DNA of 64,000 nucleotides from Girardinichthys multiradiatus (Eukaryota; Chordata; Actinopteri; Cyprinodontiformes; Goodeidae): assembly GCF_021462225.1 (NCBI RefSeq), contig NC_061812.1, positions 44,621,363-44,685,362 of the forward strand. Reading direction: 5' to 3'. Made by a program: the position numbers and the translations under genes. Below, in pieces: positions 20,521-32,779 of the stretch (its first letter is position 1; each line of letters opens with the position of its first letter). The notes under the pieces were generated by a model. That model saw nothing but the letters and a program-made list of their open reading frames with translations, searched no databases and was not told the origin of the DNA.

Positions 20521-21559
20521 AATTAAAAGAGTCGGGGAGAGGTGAGGAGTAATGTACGGCCAGTAAAGTTTTCCTACCTCAACACTTTCTAAAAAAATGA
20601 ATTTATGTCTTTGAATGTGTCATATTTAAATTAACAATGTATTTTTCACATGGCATCTGCTTGACAGCAAAAAGACGTTTTCTTGTAGGCAGTAAAGGGT
20701 AAAAGAAATACTACACTGTTGTGACAACAAGCCACCCAAAATTGGCATACCTTTATCTTAAGCCCTTGAAGGTATGACTCAGGTTTTGCTTTTGTATTAG
20801 ATGTTTTCATGCTGAGCAATTTGCTTTAGTGCAAGACCAGGCTAATGTTACTCTTTGTTGCACAATTGTTACACAATTCATTGCAGTTTTGTTTAACTAT
20901 GTGCAGAAAACACTTAAACAAAAGGTTGTTCTCTTGCTTCATTAACTAAGAGCTATGCTTTGAACGTTTTAAAAATGACTGACTGATGTTTTACCTGCTC
21001 TCTCTCCAAAACCGACAGCTGTCTCTGGATATATGAATCAGCACGAATGACTTGCAGGTTATATGCCAGCAGCTGCAAAGCCCTCTCTTTTACTAGCAAC
21101 GTCATTGTAAAAGGTTAAAAACACATTTTCTGAAATTTATGTATTGTATTTTTACAATAAAATTGGGAACTTCAGCAAATTCATATCTCAGTTGTAAATG
21201 CTGTAGGTTTCTGAGCACTAATGTAGGGCAGCAGAAATCTCACAAACTTTAAAAATAAATATGTGACACCTTGTGCAATCATTAATCAGTGCAGATGTTT
21301 TGGTTTTCACGCTATTTCGGGACCAGGAGACGTGTCTTCCTCCTCCAAACACATTCTCACACAGGGGACATGTCTGCATCTGTGCCTGTGTTGACACTCA
21401 TCCTCCAACCCCCCACCCCCTCCCAGCCACCCATCAGATGCTTCATTGTGAAAAGTAATTTGCGTTATCAAAGACAAACCCTCTTTTCTTTTCTTTTTGT
21501 TCCTCAGTCTCATTAACGATTTGATTTAACATTTAGTCGATTGCACTCCTCTGTTCACC
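20521..21559. other. anonymous DNA
   Basis: AT-rich single-copy-looking sequence, with no motif-bearing frame and no transposon end noticed. Confidence 0.4.
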
Positions 21560-21830
21560 TCGCAGCTAAAACAGTGAGGACCTTAGTGGTTTGGATGTAA
21601 ATAAATGTGAGATATCATACATAATGCAGTGATAATGGCAGCTCTACAGCTGTTCAACGTCACCCTGGACAGTGAGGCCTCTACCGAATTAATACGAAAT
21701 GTTCCTTTCATTATGAATGAAGGCCAGGTGTGCCTCATTAAATCTGAGCCCTCTATTGCCAAACATTCCCACAGAATCCCACACAGATACACAGCATGGT
21801 GTGCTGTCTGGTGCAACTGTTGATGGACTC
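21560..21830. promoter_or_regulatory. candidate conserved non-coding element
   Basis: Balanced-composition, repeat-free sequence dense in homeodomain-type words (GAATTAAT, TTCATTATGAATG, CATTAAAT) and without a credible frame. Such texture, standing out from surrounding transposon debris, is typical of vertebrate conserved non-coding elements. This is pattern recognition only. Confidence 0.25.
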
Positions 21831-22626
21831 AGAGGAGCAAACACAACTACACATATAACATAATGTGTGTCAATACTCTACTTAAAATATGAAGTGCAGC
21901 ATTCATTTACAGACCTTAATTACTGCTGCTCTCTTCTGTGCAGTTTAAGAAGCCATAGTAATCTTGGGGGGACTGCAGCAGCAGATTTGATGCAGTGCTG
22001 TCAACTAAATATTTCTGTTTGCATTGACAGCTTGTGATTAACTACTAGCAGTGTATCAGATGTAGAGAAAGTTAAAAGACTGCCACTACTGCTCTGGTCC
22101 CCCGCTCCACGGAGTGCACTGGGACATATTGTGCACTGTCTGCATTTCCATCTGGAAAAGCAAGTCTTGATTTCACTACTGGGACCCGCGTCGTCAGACG
22201 CCAGATGATCTGGGATGATTCAAAGCCCAGCTGGTTGATTCCTCCTGTGCGGCCGACTGAGCTGAGGGACCATGGCTGCAGCCCACAACAGTCCTCCATC
22301 TGCCATCCTGGATCAGAGAGCTGGCCAGGGCTCACCTAGCCCAACCCAGCCCAGTGACCTCACCTGAACTTCCCTGGCCGGGCCCTCTGGGTCGCAACGC
22401 CAGCCACACTGCTGCAATCACAGCTGAAAATAACTCACCAATTCAACATAGCAGTGCTGTTTGTGCTGCATAGACACTTCTCTTAAATATGGGATCTGTT
22501 TCACTGTGACCCAAAGAGACTGCCTACAACTTCAATAAACCCATCATTTAACATCATGGCTGTAGGCTTCCATTGGGACACTTAAAAGCCCCATTAGAAG
22601 ATACAAGTGATACTAGTAACCAGACA
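21831..22626. other. anonymous DNA, partly GC-rich
   Basis: A GC-rich patch at 22080-22400 has a short minus-strand frame (22072-22335) without any motif I recognise. Nothing else was noted. Confidence 0.4.
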
Positions 22627-23771
22627 CAGTGCCTTGCAAAATTATTCATACCACTTGAACTTGTTCACATTTGGTTGTTACAAGCACAAACTTCAATATA
22701 TTTTATGTGACAGAACAACACAAAGTACTGCATAATTGACGGTGGAAAGAAAATGATACATGGTCTTCAAAAACTGTGATATGTATTTGTGTTCAGCCCC
22801 CACTTACTGAGATCCCCCTAAATACAATTCAGTGCAACCAGTTGCCCATAGAAGTCATGTACTTCGTAAATAATCTACATGTCATAATTTATTCTCAGCA
22901 TAGATATCCAGCTGTTCTGCGAAGGCCTCAGAGGTTTGTAAGAGAACATCAGTGAACAAACAGCATCTGAAGACCAAGAAACACAGCAAACAGGTCAGGG
23001 AGAACTTGAGCAAAAGTTTAGAACAGGGTTAACTTGTAAAACAGTATCCCAAGTTTTGAAAAATGGAAAGAGTATGGCACAGGTGCAAACCTGCATTACG
23101 TGCATTCGAATACTTACACAGCACAGCACACTGAGCTCACCATGACCACAGTGAAACATGGCAGTGGGAACATAATGCCACGGGGAGGGTTTTCTTTGGC
23201 AGGATCAGTAAAGCTTGTTAGAGCTGATGTAAAAATGGATGGAGTGAACTATAGGGCAATCCAGAAAAAACAACAACCAAGGCCTGGGGTGAAGGTTCAC
23301 CTTCAAGCAGGACAATTAACCTAAACATAGAGCTACATTGGAATGGCTAAGATTAAAGCATATTCATGTGTTTAAATGGCCCTGTCTAAGGTGAGACCAA
23401 AATCCAATTCGGAATTTGTAGCAAGACTTTAAAATTGCTGTTCATGAATGCTCTTTATCCAATCTGATGGAGCTTGAGATATTTGGTAAAGAAGAATGAG
23501 GGAAATTGCATATCTGTTAGAGATGTACCTCCAAACACTTTGAAGCAACTAGGTCTTTCACAGTGTTGTAAATGAGTGCTGCATCTTTCAGATTTTTTTA
23601 TTTTTTTTATTTTGAGAAACTTGTATCCTAGTCCTTCAACACAACAATTATGTATTACTTTTATGTTGATTTGCTATATAAAATTCAAATAAAATACACA
23701 AAGGTTTATGGTTGTGACATGGCAGGTAGAAAAGTTTAATAAGTATGAATACTTTTGCAAAGAATTGCATA
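22627..23771 (+). mobile_element. decayed Tc1-like transposon (AGTGCCTTGCAAAA family)
   Basis: The left end AGTGCCTTGCAAAATTATTC and the right end AATACTTTTGCAAAGAATTG are diverged inverted repeats of a common fish Tc1 family. Between them, plus-strand translation gives TVKHGSGNIMPRGGFS, the block after the first catalytic Asp, and HLQAGQLT where the second Asp block should be. Frames are broken throughout and no transposase can be made. Confidence 0.7.
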
Positions 23772-24989
23772 TAGTCACTGAAGCCATTAACTGAGGCAGC
23801 CTGGGTAGAATGCAGCCAAGGTTTGTACAGGTATATAACTAAAGGCTCAACAGTGGCATGCAGGCAGCAGCAGCTCCTCCTGTTGCATTAAACCAGAGGT
23901 ACTGAACATCATCTTCATCAGGAACTCATCAGAGCTTGATGATTACAGTCCTGCCCAGACTCACCCGACATCGCAGTGGCGCTGGCACAGACTGTACCCA
24001 GGAAACAAGTGTTTCCTAATGTTGCAGTTGATTATAGCACACATTGGGGCACTGTGATTGTAGCATTTAATTAATACATCTTCATGTCTGTTATGACTAT
24101 ACTTAAAAACATGTTGCAAGTAGACACTTAACAAAGCTGCTGAGGCAGAAAACCCAATTTCACCATGAGCAGGATATATTTTAAGAGTGTTCATGAGACA
24201 GAGTGGGCATGGGAAAGTTATAGTGAAACATGATTGGAAAAATTCTCTCTGACTGAGCGCTTTAATGGGTTCCTAACCTTATAAGTTTCTATCACAGCCA
24301 TTTCTGCAATATTCTGCATACTCCTTTTCTGATGCGATTCCTGCAGCCTTTTGGAGACAGGAAGTGTGCTCTTCAACCCCCTTCCGACCTGCGAGATTAC
24401 TTGATCCTGCCCCATCACTCCGCCTCATCTTGATGAGCTGACTGTTTCAAAAGAACAGTCAGCCCTCTGAGTTAAAGCGCCTCAGGAAATAAAGACGACG
24501 AGAAAGCAGATATCATCTTCTTTCCGTCCCAGGCAGGTGCAGCGAGATTGTTTTACGTTCTTGTGTCGAGGCTGCCTCAAAAGCTGCAGCAGTTTTATCA
24601 CTGTTTGGACACAGCTACAGGAAATAACACATATTTAGTATCACTGAAGTTGTCTACTTTAAGCTGCTCTCTGAGTCTTATCATTTGAAATTAAACATCA
24701 GAATGAGAAAGGAATAAAATTATACTGTGGGGAAAAAAAGGCCTATCAAGCAATAGTATTGATAATATTAACAATAAGCAGGGTGGTTGAGACATTTCAT
24801 TAATCACATTTTTCAGTTTTAGTAAATGGATTCTCTCCATTGTTATTGAGAGATATTTGTCAAAAAACATATGAGAAGCCTTGCTCTATATAAATCTCCC
24901 TTCATGCTAATTTAAAGCTGTCATATGGCCACTGATATATTTGGCAGATAACCTTTTAATTAATGTATGTTAATGAATAGCATTTTCAT
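23772..24989. other. anonymous DNA with a short hairpin
   Basis: A 10-bp perfect inverted repeat (GCTGACTGTT/AACAGTCAGC, loop of 7) lies at 24437-24463. The block around 24420-24620 is repeat-free and of balanced composition. I see no gene. Confidence 0.4.
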
Positions 24990-25500
24990 GTCACAGATTC
25001 TCAATTGGAATTAGATTAAGACTTTGACGGGGATATTCTAACACATGAAAATGCTCTGATCTACACATTGCATTATAACTCTGGCTGTATGTTTTCAGTT
25101 GTAGTCCTGCCCTAGACTGAAGTCTTTTATAGCTTTCAACAGGTTTTCTTTCAAGATTGTCCTGACATTAGCACCATCTACAGCTTCTTTGTGTTTACTG
25201 AATAAAAGCATCTCCATAGCCTGATGGTGCTACCACCATGTTTCACTGTGGTGATTTTGTATTCAGGTTGATGTAAAGTGTCAACCACACATAGCTTTTG
25301 GCATGTAGACCAAAAAAGTATACATTTTCCTCTAATCTGATCAGAACAGCTTTTTTCCAGGTGTTTGCTGTGTCCCTAGCATGACTTAGGGCAAACCACA
25401 AACCAAACCTCTTAAGGCTTTCTTCCAACTATACCTTTCAGATCACTCTTTCAATCCATGATCTATATGTGTTCTTTCCACCTTGTGATCAACTGAAAAG
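24990..25500 (-). mobile_element. decayed Tc1-like transposon fragment
   Basis: Minus-strand remnants of a Tc1 transposase gene in the AGTGCCTTGCAAAA family. The plus strand shows the complements of conserved blocks, such as CTCAATTGGAATTAGATT (the SPDLNPIE region) and TAGCCTGATGGTGCTACCAC. Both termini are lost and all frames are broken. Confidence 0.55.
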
Positions 25501-25695
25501 TCCCAACATGGAATGAGGAGTTAAAGTTAACGTAACAATATTACACCCAGATCCACCTCAGGAGGAAGCCAAAATCCTGTAACCGCTATGAGCAGTAAGG
25601 AGTGATATGTGACAATGGTGACACAGTGAAATAATACAGGTGCACAGAGCAGAGTCACCATTTGATCTTCCAGAGACAGTCTGATCCCAGATATA

Positions 25696-26912
25696 CACTC
25701 ACCGGTCACTTTATTAGGTACACCTGTCCAACTGCTCGTTAACGCAAATTTCTAATCAGCCAATCACATGGCAGCAACTCAATGCATTTAGGCATGTAGA
25801 CATAGTCAAGACGATCTGTTGCAGTTCAAACCGAGCATCAGAATGGGGAAGAAAGGTGATTTAAGTGACTTTGAACGTGGCATGGTTGTTGGTGCCAGAC
25901 GGGCTGGTATGAGTATTTCAGAAACTGCTGATCTACTGGGATTTTCACGCACTACCATCTCTGGGGTTTACAGAGAATGGTCCAAAAAAAAGAAAATATC
26001 CAGTGGGCGGCAGTTCTGTGGGCGCAAATGCGTTGTTGATGCCAGAGGTCAGATGAGAATGGCCAGACTGGTTTGAGCTGATAGAAAGGCAACAGTAACT
26101 CAAATAACCACTCGTTACAACCAAGGCATGCAAAAGACAATCTCTGAATGCACAACACTTCGAAACTTTAAGTGGATGGGCTACAGCAGCAGAAGACCAC
26201 TCCGGGTGCCACTCCTGTCAGCTAAGAACAGAAAACTGAGGCTACAATTCGCACAGGCTCACCAAAACTGGACAATAGAAGAGTGGAAAAATGTCGCATG
26301 GTTTGATGAGTCTCGATTTTTGCTGCGACATTCGGATGGTAGGGTCAGAATTTGGCTTCAACAACATGAAAGCATGGATCCATCCTGCTTTGTATCAATG
26401 GTTCAGGCTGGTGGTTGTGTAATGGAGTGGAGGATATTTTCTGGGCACACTTTGGGCCTCTTAGTACCAACTGAACATTGTGTCAATGCCACAGCCTACC
26501 TGAGTATTGTTGCTGACCATGTCCATCCCTTTATGACCACAGTGTACCCATCTTCTCATGGTTACTTCCAGCAGGATAACGCGCCATGTCATAAAGCACG
26601 AATCATCTCAGATTGGTTTCTTGAACATGACAATGAGTTCACTGTACTCAAATGGCCTCCACAGTCACCAGATCTCAATCCAATAGAGCACCTTTGGGAT
26701 GTGGTGGAACGGGAGATTCGCATCATGGATGTGCAGCCGACAAATCTGCAGCATCTGTGTGATGCTATTATGTCAATATGGACCAAACTCTCTAAGGAAT
26801 GTTTCCAGTACCTTGTTGAATCTAAGCTACAAAGGATTAAGGCAGTTCTGAAGGCAAAGGGGGGTCCAACCTGGTGCTAGCAAGGTGTACCTAATAAAGT
26901 GGCCGGTGAGTG
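25696..26912 (+). mobile_element. Tc1-like transposon, CACTCACCGG family
   Basis: Inverted repeats CACTCACCGGTCACTTTATT and its complement (one mismatch) at the two ends are flanked by TA at 25694-25695 and 26913-26914. At 1217 bp the copy seems full length. It inserted next to decayed Tc1 DNA (24990-25500). The only damage seen in its gene is one stop codon, so it is a fairly recent insertion whose ends probably still work. Confidence 0.95.
25843..26880 (+). pseudogene. Tc1-like transposase with a single nonsense codon
   Basis: The start ATG (MGKKGDLSDFERGMVVGA) opens a helix-turn-helix region, SISETADLLGFSRTTISGV. An in-frame TGA at 26074-26076 follows RMARLV and precedes ADRKATVTQITTRY; an Arg CGA is the likely original codon. 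After it the frame stays open to 26880 and keeps the DDE residues: Asp in WFDESRF, Asp in YFQQDNAPCHKAR and Glu in SPDLNPIEHLWD. Total length is about 345 codons, normal for the family. Without readthrough only the 77-residue N-terminal DNA-binding part is made. Confidence 0.92.
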
Positions 26913-28349
26913 TATGTTGACTAGCAGAATCTGAGCCAGATGACATGCTGAGAATGGAGCACAACAACTTGGTCCAAGGGCGTAATTTGTGAGTCTGATC
27001 AAGTCAATATGACCTCCCCAATGTAATAACATCACTCCAATTTACAAATAAATAATGCACACACACGTGTGTGCAATAAATGCACACACATGTACACGCA
27101 GACACACTGAATGGTGGTGCATGGACTAACTCCTAAATACAGTGGTACTCAGGTGCTTTAAAGAAAAAGAAAGACAAAAAGTTTGCACAGGCAGTTTGTC
27201 TGTTCTGGACAAGTCCAGAATGTCTGTTCAGTCCAGGAGCATCGGCCTGCCACATTAATCATCCGAAAAGTTACACTGAGCGCATCAAACAGGGCTACAA
27301 TAGGGGAGACGGCTCATTTCAGAGCAGCCTCGTATTCAACCAGAGAGTGGGAGCCTGGTGGGTGTGTTCGCCCAGGAACAGTTGAAAGCAGAGCGGCTTA
27401 ACCCAGACTGAAGTTAGCGTTAAACCTGAGAGCTGGCTCAGTATGGGCTAACTGTAAGCTAGCGCTAATCACTGATCCACATTAGTGAACCACATGAGGT
27501 GGAGGTTCACTAATGGGCACCATCAAGGTCATGATGAGGGCCTTTCACCTGAGCTACAGGTGAAGTTTTATGGCCTGGCCGTGATAGAAAACAGTACGAA
27601 TCCTTTCTGTAAGCTTCTAGCTGGATCAGCATCATGATGTAAAAATTTCTGATCTTTAGTCAAAAGGTTCATGAAAGGAGGAACATATTTTAATGAAATG
27701 TTGGGAGAGCTCACAGCATAATTAAAATAAATAAATGTGTTTTTAGGGGGTTACCATTCCATTAAAATCTGAGAAAATCAATTTTATAGCAGTTTTCTTT
27801 TTACAAATGTAAGAAATTATGACAATGGAGCCTCGGATGTGGGAGAGAGAGTGAGAGAGTAAAATAAAAATAAAAATGATTAACATTGATGAGAAAAGAA
27901 GCACATTTATTTGAGCCACGGTAAACATTGTTTCTCTGAGTTTAAGAACAACTTTAGTCCGACGGACTGAGCAGAAAGTTTTTTCTTAATATGACAAAAT
28001 GTTTCATTATTTGCTTCAGCCAAATGTTTTTCGTCAGTTATAAACTGTTAATCTTCATCCTTAACTTAAACTATTAAGAAAAAATTAAAACCAATTATTT
28101 TGAAGTTTTTGATATGCCACAATGCAACATTCATGAATATGAAGGTGCTCTAAAAATGTTAAATATTTGGTTCTGTGTTAGAAAAAAGATGAAATAAAAG
28201 TAAGCATTTTATAAATTGCTGAACTGATGTGGAACAGAAAAACTGCAGAGTAAATAGAAATAAAACAGGAAAGTTAAGTAAATCACAGTAAAAGCATTAC
28301 AATGAATTTCTAAAAAAGGAACGCAAAATTAGCCTGACTCCTTTTACAG
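26913..28349. other. anonymous DNA with short CA-type microsatellites
   Basis: ACACAC-rich words occur at 27057-27110. GAGAGAGAGTGAGAGAG is near 27841. I recognise no motif in the short frames (for example 27183-27401). Confidence 0.4.
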
Positions 28350-28690
28350 AATTCAATTCAATTCAAAGATACTTTATTGATCCCCGAGGGGAAATTAGAA
28401 GAAGTAAATGATTCAAGAAATAAACAACTAGGCAGAGAACTTAACACCACCCCATGCTAGACCCAAAGTTACGCCGTTGACTTGGTCTGTTATTAAATGT
28501 CATACATGTGATACATTATTGCTGCTTTGTCAGAACAATTCTGACTTTTTACTTGCTCTTAAGGACCTACAATATATTGTATAATATATTGTTTGTTTGG
28601 TCTTTTTACAGACCAGTTCTGGGTGGTTTTTCCAAGACAACTGATGGTCAATCATGACTCCTAAGTATTTATAGAACAGCACCAGATTGA
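28350..28690 (-). mobile_element. LINE 3' fragment with AATTG-type tail
   Basis: On the minus strand, translation near 28680-28600 gives FYKYLGVMIDHQLSWKNHPE, the conserved block after the catalytic region of LINE reverse transcriptases. The piece ends at 28350-28380 with the 3' signature TTTCCCCTCGGGGATCAATA and imperfect GAATT repeats. It is a short, 5'-truncated, decayed insertion without coding potential. Confidence 0.65.
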
Positions 28691-30718
28691 TCTATGTATC
28701 TGAGCCACATCCAGCATGTGTGTGTGTGTATGTGTATGTGTGCTTGTCTTATTCTCCTCAGCATGTACGGCTGGCAGGCTTGGTTACCTGCAGCTTATCC
28801 GAAGGAACGCAACAGATGACCTGTTCCTTCCTCTTCATGATTCTGTTTGTTCACAAACATTCTCCTGCAAACCGTTGAGGCCTTCACAAAAACCTGAGAT
28901 TAAATTACACACAGGCAGGCTCTATGTACTAGTTAGTGACTTGTGAAGGCAGTTGGTAGTATTGGATTTTATTTAGAGGCATCAGAACATAGGTGACTGA
29001 ATATGCACACCAAACAAATCCCCCCAAAAATACAGTAAAAAGTTTGATGTTGTAAAATGACAGAATTTACAAATGTTCAAAGGGTAATACTGCAAAGCAC
29101 CTTACCTGTAATTTGAAAAATGTATTTACTCTTACTGCAATAAAAAATCGTTCGTATGTCTGGAAAATATTTGTAGTAATAAGCATGCAGCTTCATGAGC
29201 TTATCAGTGATTCAAAGGAGTGGCAAAAAACAATGAAATTGTATTGTTGTGTGATATGCTAACTCCCACTATAAGGTTTTAATCAGTTGTTTTTCATAGC
29301 AGGAAGAGTTCTACACTCAGACTGTTCAGAACACTTGATTCTAATAAAGCTTGTTTAAACAAGAGTACTGCAAAGGGCAATGTTATTTGTAGCTGTAAAT
29401 ATCATGGCAATAATCACTTCACCTGTCTCTCCTCTTCCACCCACTGAGCCTTTCCAGATGTCTGCAGTGCTTGACTGTGCATCCCTACTCAGAATTGCAG
29501 GTCTCTGTGGTTCTTTTGCTGCTCTCCTTTTTTCTTTTTTTTTTGGCATCTCTGCATTTTTACACATTATCTTGTTACTCCAGAGGTGCTTGTTGTACCA
29601 TCGATGCTAAGCAGAGGGAAGAGCATAATAACAACAACATAGAGTCCCAGACAAGAAAATAAATTTAAAAAAACGTTTTTTTTACTACAACCAGTTATAT
29701 GATATTTAAAATGTAAAGACGTGTTTTTACCAGGTCCCTTAAAATTTTCTGGTAGAGCCATAGGTCTAGTCAAAACAATTTGTCAATCGTCGGGTTGGCA
29801 GTCAGGTGTTTGTGTTTGCTTGATTTCAGTTTTTTATTTGTACTTGAAGCGCTAATGTTAGCATTGATTCTAAACAATTAGAAATGTCGGATATCTTCTT
29901 CAACAGAGTGATAGAGATCACACAATGGAAAGATAATGAATTTATACTTCAGAGTGGTGTATGATGGATTATAAAACTGATAACATATTTAAACATTTCT
30001 TGCAATGGCTGCACATCATTGCAATGAATGAATATTCATTTGGGACTGTTCTCTTTTCAACGACTTCAAGGAATTTCCCAAACTAAAATTGAGTGGACAA
30101 GTCTGATTTCTATTTTATTTTTTGCTTTACCAGTTTAGGTAATGTGGTACAGCTAAGTGGAATATACACAGAGACACATGATTTCATGAGGACTGGTATT
30201 GTGTCCCTTCGTCCTTTTGACAACGGTTAAAACTTTTTTCTAAAATATGCTTATAGTGTACTGTTAGGAAATGTTATTTGACTGCAGTAAATACAATCTA
30301 TCAGCAGGAGGTTATTCAGACCTATCTTGGTTTAATTAGGAGACTTAGCTTCATTCAAATTGCAGTGAGTGGTCCAAACTGGAATCAGAATCTCAATCAT
30401 CTGAAATAGGGCTTAAAATTAAATCTCCAGAAAATGGGTAAATTATATGATTTTTGAGCATTTTTACAAATAGTCTTCATAATAATAATCCTCATAACTC
30501 ATCAAAATAAAGACTATGATGAAAAATCGTTAAGTACATTGGTATGAAATGATTTTTTTTACTGGTATAAACGTAGAATGGGAGGAAATGGTAACATAAT
30601 TGGTCTTACAAAGTGTCACAGAGGTGAAAATGTTAATTAATCTCTTCATTACTTATATGACTGCACAACTATATTTGTGGAGAGGCGAGCACACTCTTTC
30701 TCAAAGGTACTGTCTCTA
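28691..30718. other. anonymous AT-rich DNA
   Basis: A short TG microsatellite is at 28718-28745. The remaining frames are short and dominated by hydrophobic or Lys codons from AT-rich sequence. I see no gene. Confidence 0.4.
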
Positions 30719-32286
30719 CAGGTCCTTCTCAAAAAATTAGCATATTGTGATAAAGTTCATTATTTTCCATAATGTCATGATGAAAATTTAACATTCATAT
30801 ATTTTAGATTCATTGCACACTAACTGAAATATTTCAGGTTTTTTATTGTCTTAATACGGATGATTTTGGCATACAGCTCATGAAAACCCAAAATTCCTAT
30901 CTCACAAAATTAGCATATTATTAAAAGGGTCTCTAAACGAGCTATGAACCTAATCATCTGAATCAACGAGTTAACTCTAAACACCTGCAAAAGATTCCTG
31001 AGGCCTTTAAAACTCCCAGCCTGGTTTATCACTCAAAACCCCAATCATGGGTAAGACTGCCGACCTGACTGCTGTCCAGAAGGCCACTATTGACACCCTC
31101 AAGCAAGAGGGTAAGACACAGAAAGAAATTTCTGAACGAATAGGCTGTTCCCAGAGTGCTGTATCAAGGCACTTCAGTGGGAAGTCTGTGGGAAGGAAAA
31201 AGTGTGGCAGAAAACGCTGCACAACGAGAAGAGGTGACCGGACCCTGAGGAAGATTGTGGAGAAGGGCCGATTACAGACCTTGGGGGCCCTGCGGAAGCA
31301 GTGGACTGAGTCTGGAGTAGAAACATCCAGAGCCACCGTGCACAGGCGTGTGCAGGAAATGGGCTACAGGTGCCGCATTCCCCAGACCTGGGCTACAGAG
31401 AAGCAGCACTGGACTGTTGCTCAGTGGTCCAAAGTACTTTTTTCGGATGAAAGCAAATTCTGCATGTCATTCGGAAATCAAGGTGCCAGAGTCTGGAGGA
31501 GGACTGGGGAGAAGGAAATGCCAAAATGCCAGAAGTCCAGTGTCAAGTACCCACAGTCAGTGATGGTCTGGGGTGCCGTGTCAGCTGCTGGTGTTGGTCC
31601 ACTGTGTTTTATCAAGGGCAGGGTCAATGCAGCTAGCTATCAGGAGATTTTGGAGCACTCCATGCTTCCATCTGCTGAAAAGCTTTATGGAGATGGAGAT
31701 TTCGTTTTTCAGCACGACCTGGCACCTGCTCACAGTGCCAAAACCACTGGTAAATGGTTTACTGACCATGGTATCACTGTGCTCAATTGGCCTGCCAACT
31801 CTCCTGACCTGAACCCCATAGAGAATCTGTGGGATATTGTAAAGAGAACGTTGAGAGACTCAAGACCCAACACTCTGGATGAGCTAAAGGCCGCTATCGA
31901 AGCATCCTGGGCCTCCATAAGACCTCAGCAGTGCCACAGGCTGATTGCCTCCATGCCACGCCGCATTGAAGCAGTCATTTCTGCAAAAGGATTCCCGACC
32001 AAGTATTGAGTGCATAACTGTACATGATTATTTGAAGGTTGACGTTTTTTGTATTAAAAACACTTTTCTTTTATTGGTCGGATGAAATATGCTAATTTTG
32101 TGAGATAGGAATTTTGGGTTTTCATGAGCTGTATGCCAAAATCATCCGTATTAAGACAATAAAAGACCTGAAATATTTCAGTTAGTGTGCAATGAATCTA
32201 AAATATATGAATGTTAAATTTTCATCATTACATTATAGAAAATAATGAACTTTATCACAATATGTTAATTTTTTGAGAAGGACCTG
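30719..32286 (+). mobile_element. Tc1-like transposon with 201-bp inverted repeats
   Basis: TA (30717-30718 and 32287-32288) flanks a 1568-bp element with long inverted repeats, 30719-30919 and 32086-32286, that differ at only a few positions. Each repeat carries the 14-bp word AAAATTAGCATATT (or a near match) at its outer and inner ends, 173 bp apart. This is the IR/DR layout of transposase binding sites known for Sleeping Beauty-type elements. A second copy in opposite orientation begins at 62573. Confidence 0.95.
31047..32009 (+). CDS. Tc1-like transposase, open frame with 14-residue deletion (320 aa)
   Basis: A continuous frame from MGKTADLTAVQKATIDTL to FPTKY. It has an N-terminal helix-turn-helix (KTQKEISERIGCSQSAVSRH), a GRKKCGRKR basic/linker motif, and a complete catalytic triad: Asp in FSDESKF, Asp in FQHDLAPAHSAK, Glu in SPDLNPIENLWD. 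Compared with the copy at 62850-63854 it lacks 42 bp (14 codons) after YRCRIPQ, near 31386, where the other copy reads VMPLLNQKQQQKRL. The gap lies between the DNA-binding and catalytic domains, so the fold may or may not survive. It is the most nearly intact transposase in the window. Confidence 0.92.
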   Translation: MGKTADLTAVQKATIDTLKQEGKTQKEISERIGCSQSAVSRHFSGKSVGRKKCGRKRCTTRRGDRTLRKIVEKGRLQTLGALRKQWTESGVETSRATVHRRVQEMGYRCRIPQTWATEKQHWTVAQWSKVLFSDESKFCMSFGNQGARVWRRTGEKEMPKCQKSSVKYPQSVMVWGAVSAAGVGPLCFIKGRVNAASYQEILEHSMLPSAEKLYGDGDFVFQHDLAPAHSAKTTGKWFTDHGITVLNWPANSPDLNPIENLWDIVKRTLRDSRPNTLDELKAAIEASWASIRPQQCHRLIASMPRRIEAVISAKGFPTKY

Positions 32287-32565
32287 TATGTGAAATCTCT
32301 CATCACAAAGCAGGTTTGATGTGTTCTGGTCTCCTTCAGAAGATGTAAAGTGGTTAAGTAAATATACCATACCTTTTTAGTTTCTTTAGGGATTTCAATG
32401 AAGAGTGATAAAGAAAGATTGTGGAGATAAAGTGTGGGGGGGGGGACATGTTTCCTGGTTTTAAGAACCTTGATTTGTTTTTACATGTCACAGTGACTGG
32501 TTGCTGGATTTGATTCTTCACAAATTTTGAATGCTGTGTTTATTACTGTGTAACTGAGCCCTTTA

Positions 32566-32779
32566 GAGCAGCTGTCCTTAACCCTGGTCCTCAGGGCCAA
32601 CTGTCCTGGGTGTTTTAGATGTTTCATGTTGACACACTCCTAATTTAAGAGAATTCGTCACTAGGCTTTTGCAGAACTTGTTGGGATGCAATTATTTGAA
32701 TCCGATGTGCTGAAGAAGGGACACATGGAAAACATGCAAGACATTGGGCCCAGAGTACCAGGATTGGGAACCACTGCTG
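32566..32779. mobile_element. fold-back MITE, decayed
   Basis: The two halves are inverted copies: the left arm contains CTTAACCCTGGTCCTCAGGG and GTTTTAGATGTTT, and the right arm has the complement types CCAGGATTGGGAACCACTGC and GAAAACATGCAAGACA. A palindromic element of about 200 bp with a GGTTCCCAA-type end is a very common fish MITE. The arms have diverged, so it is old. Confidence 0.65.
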
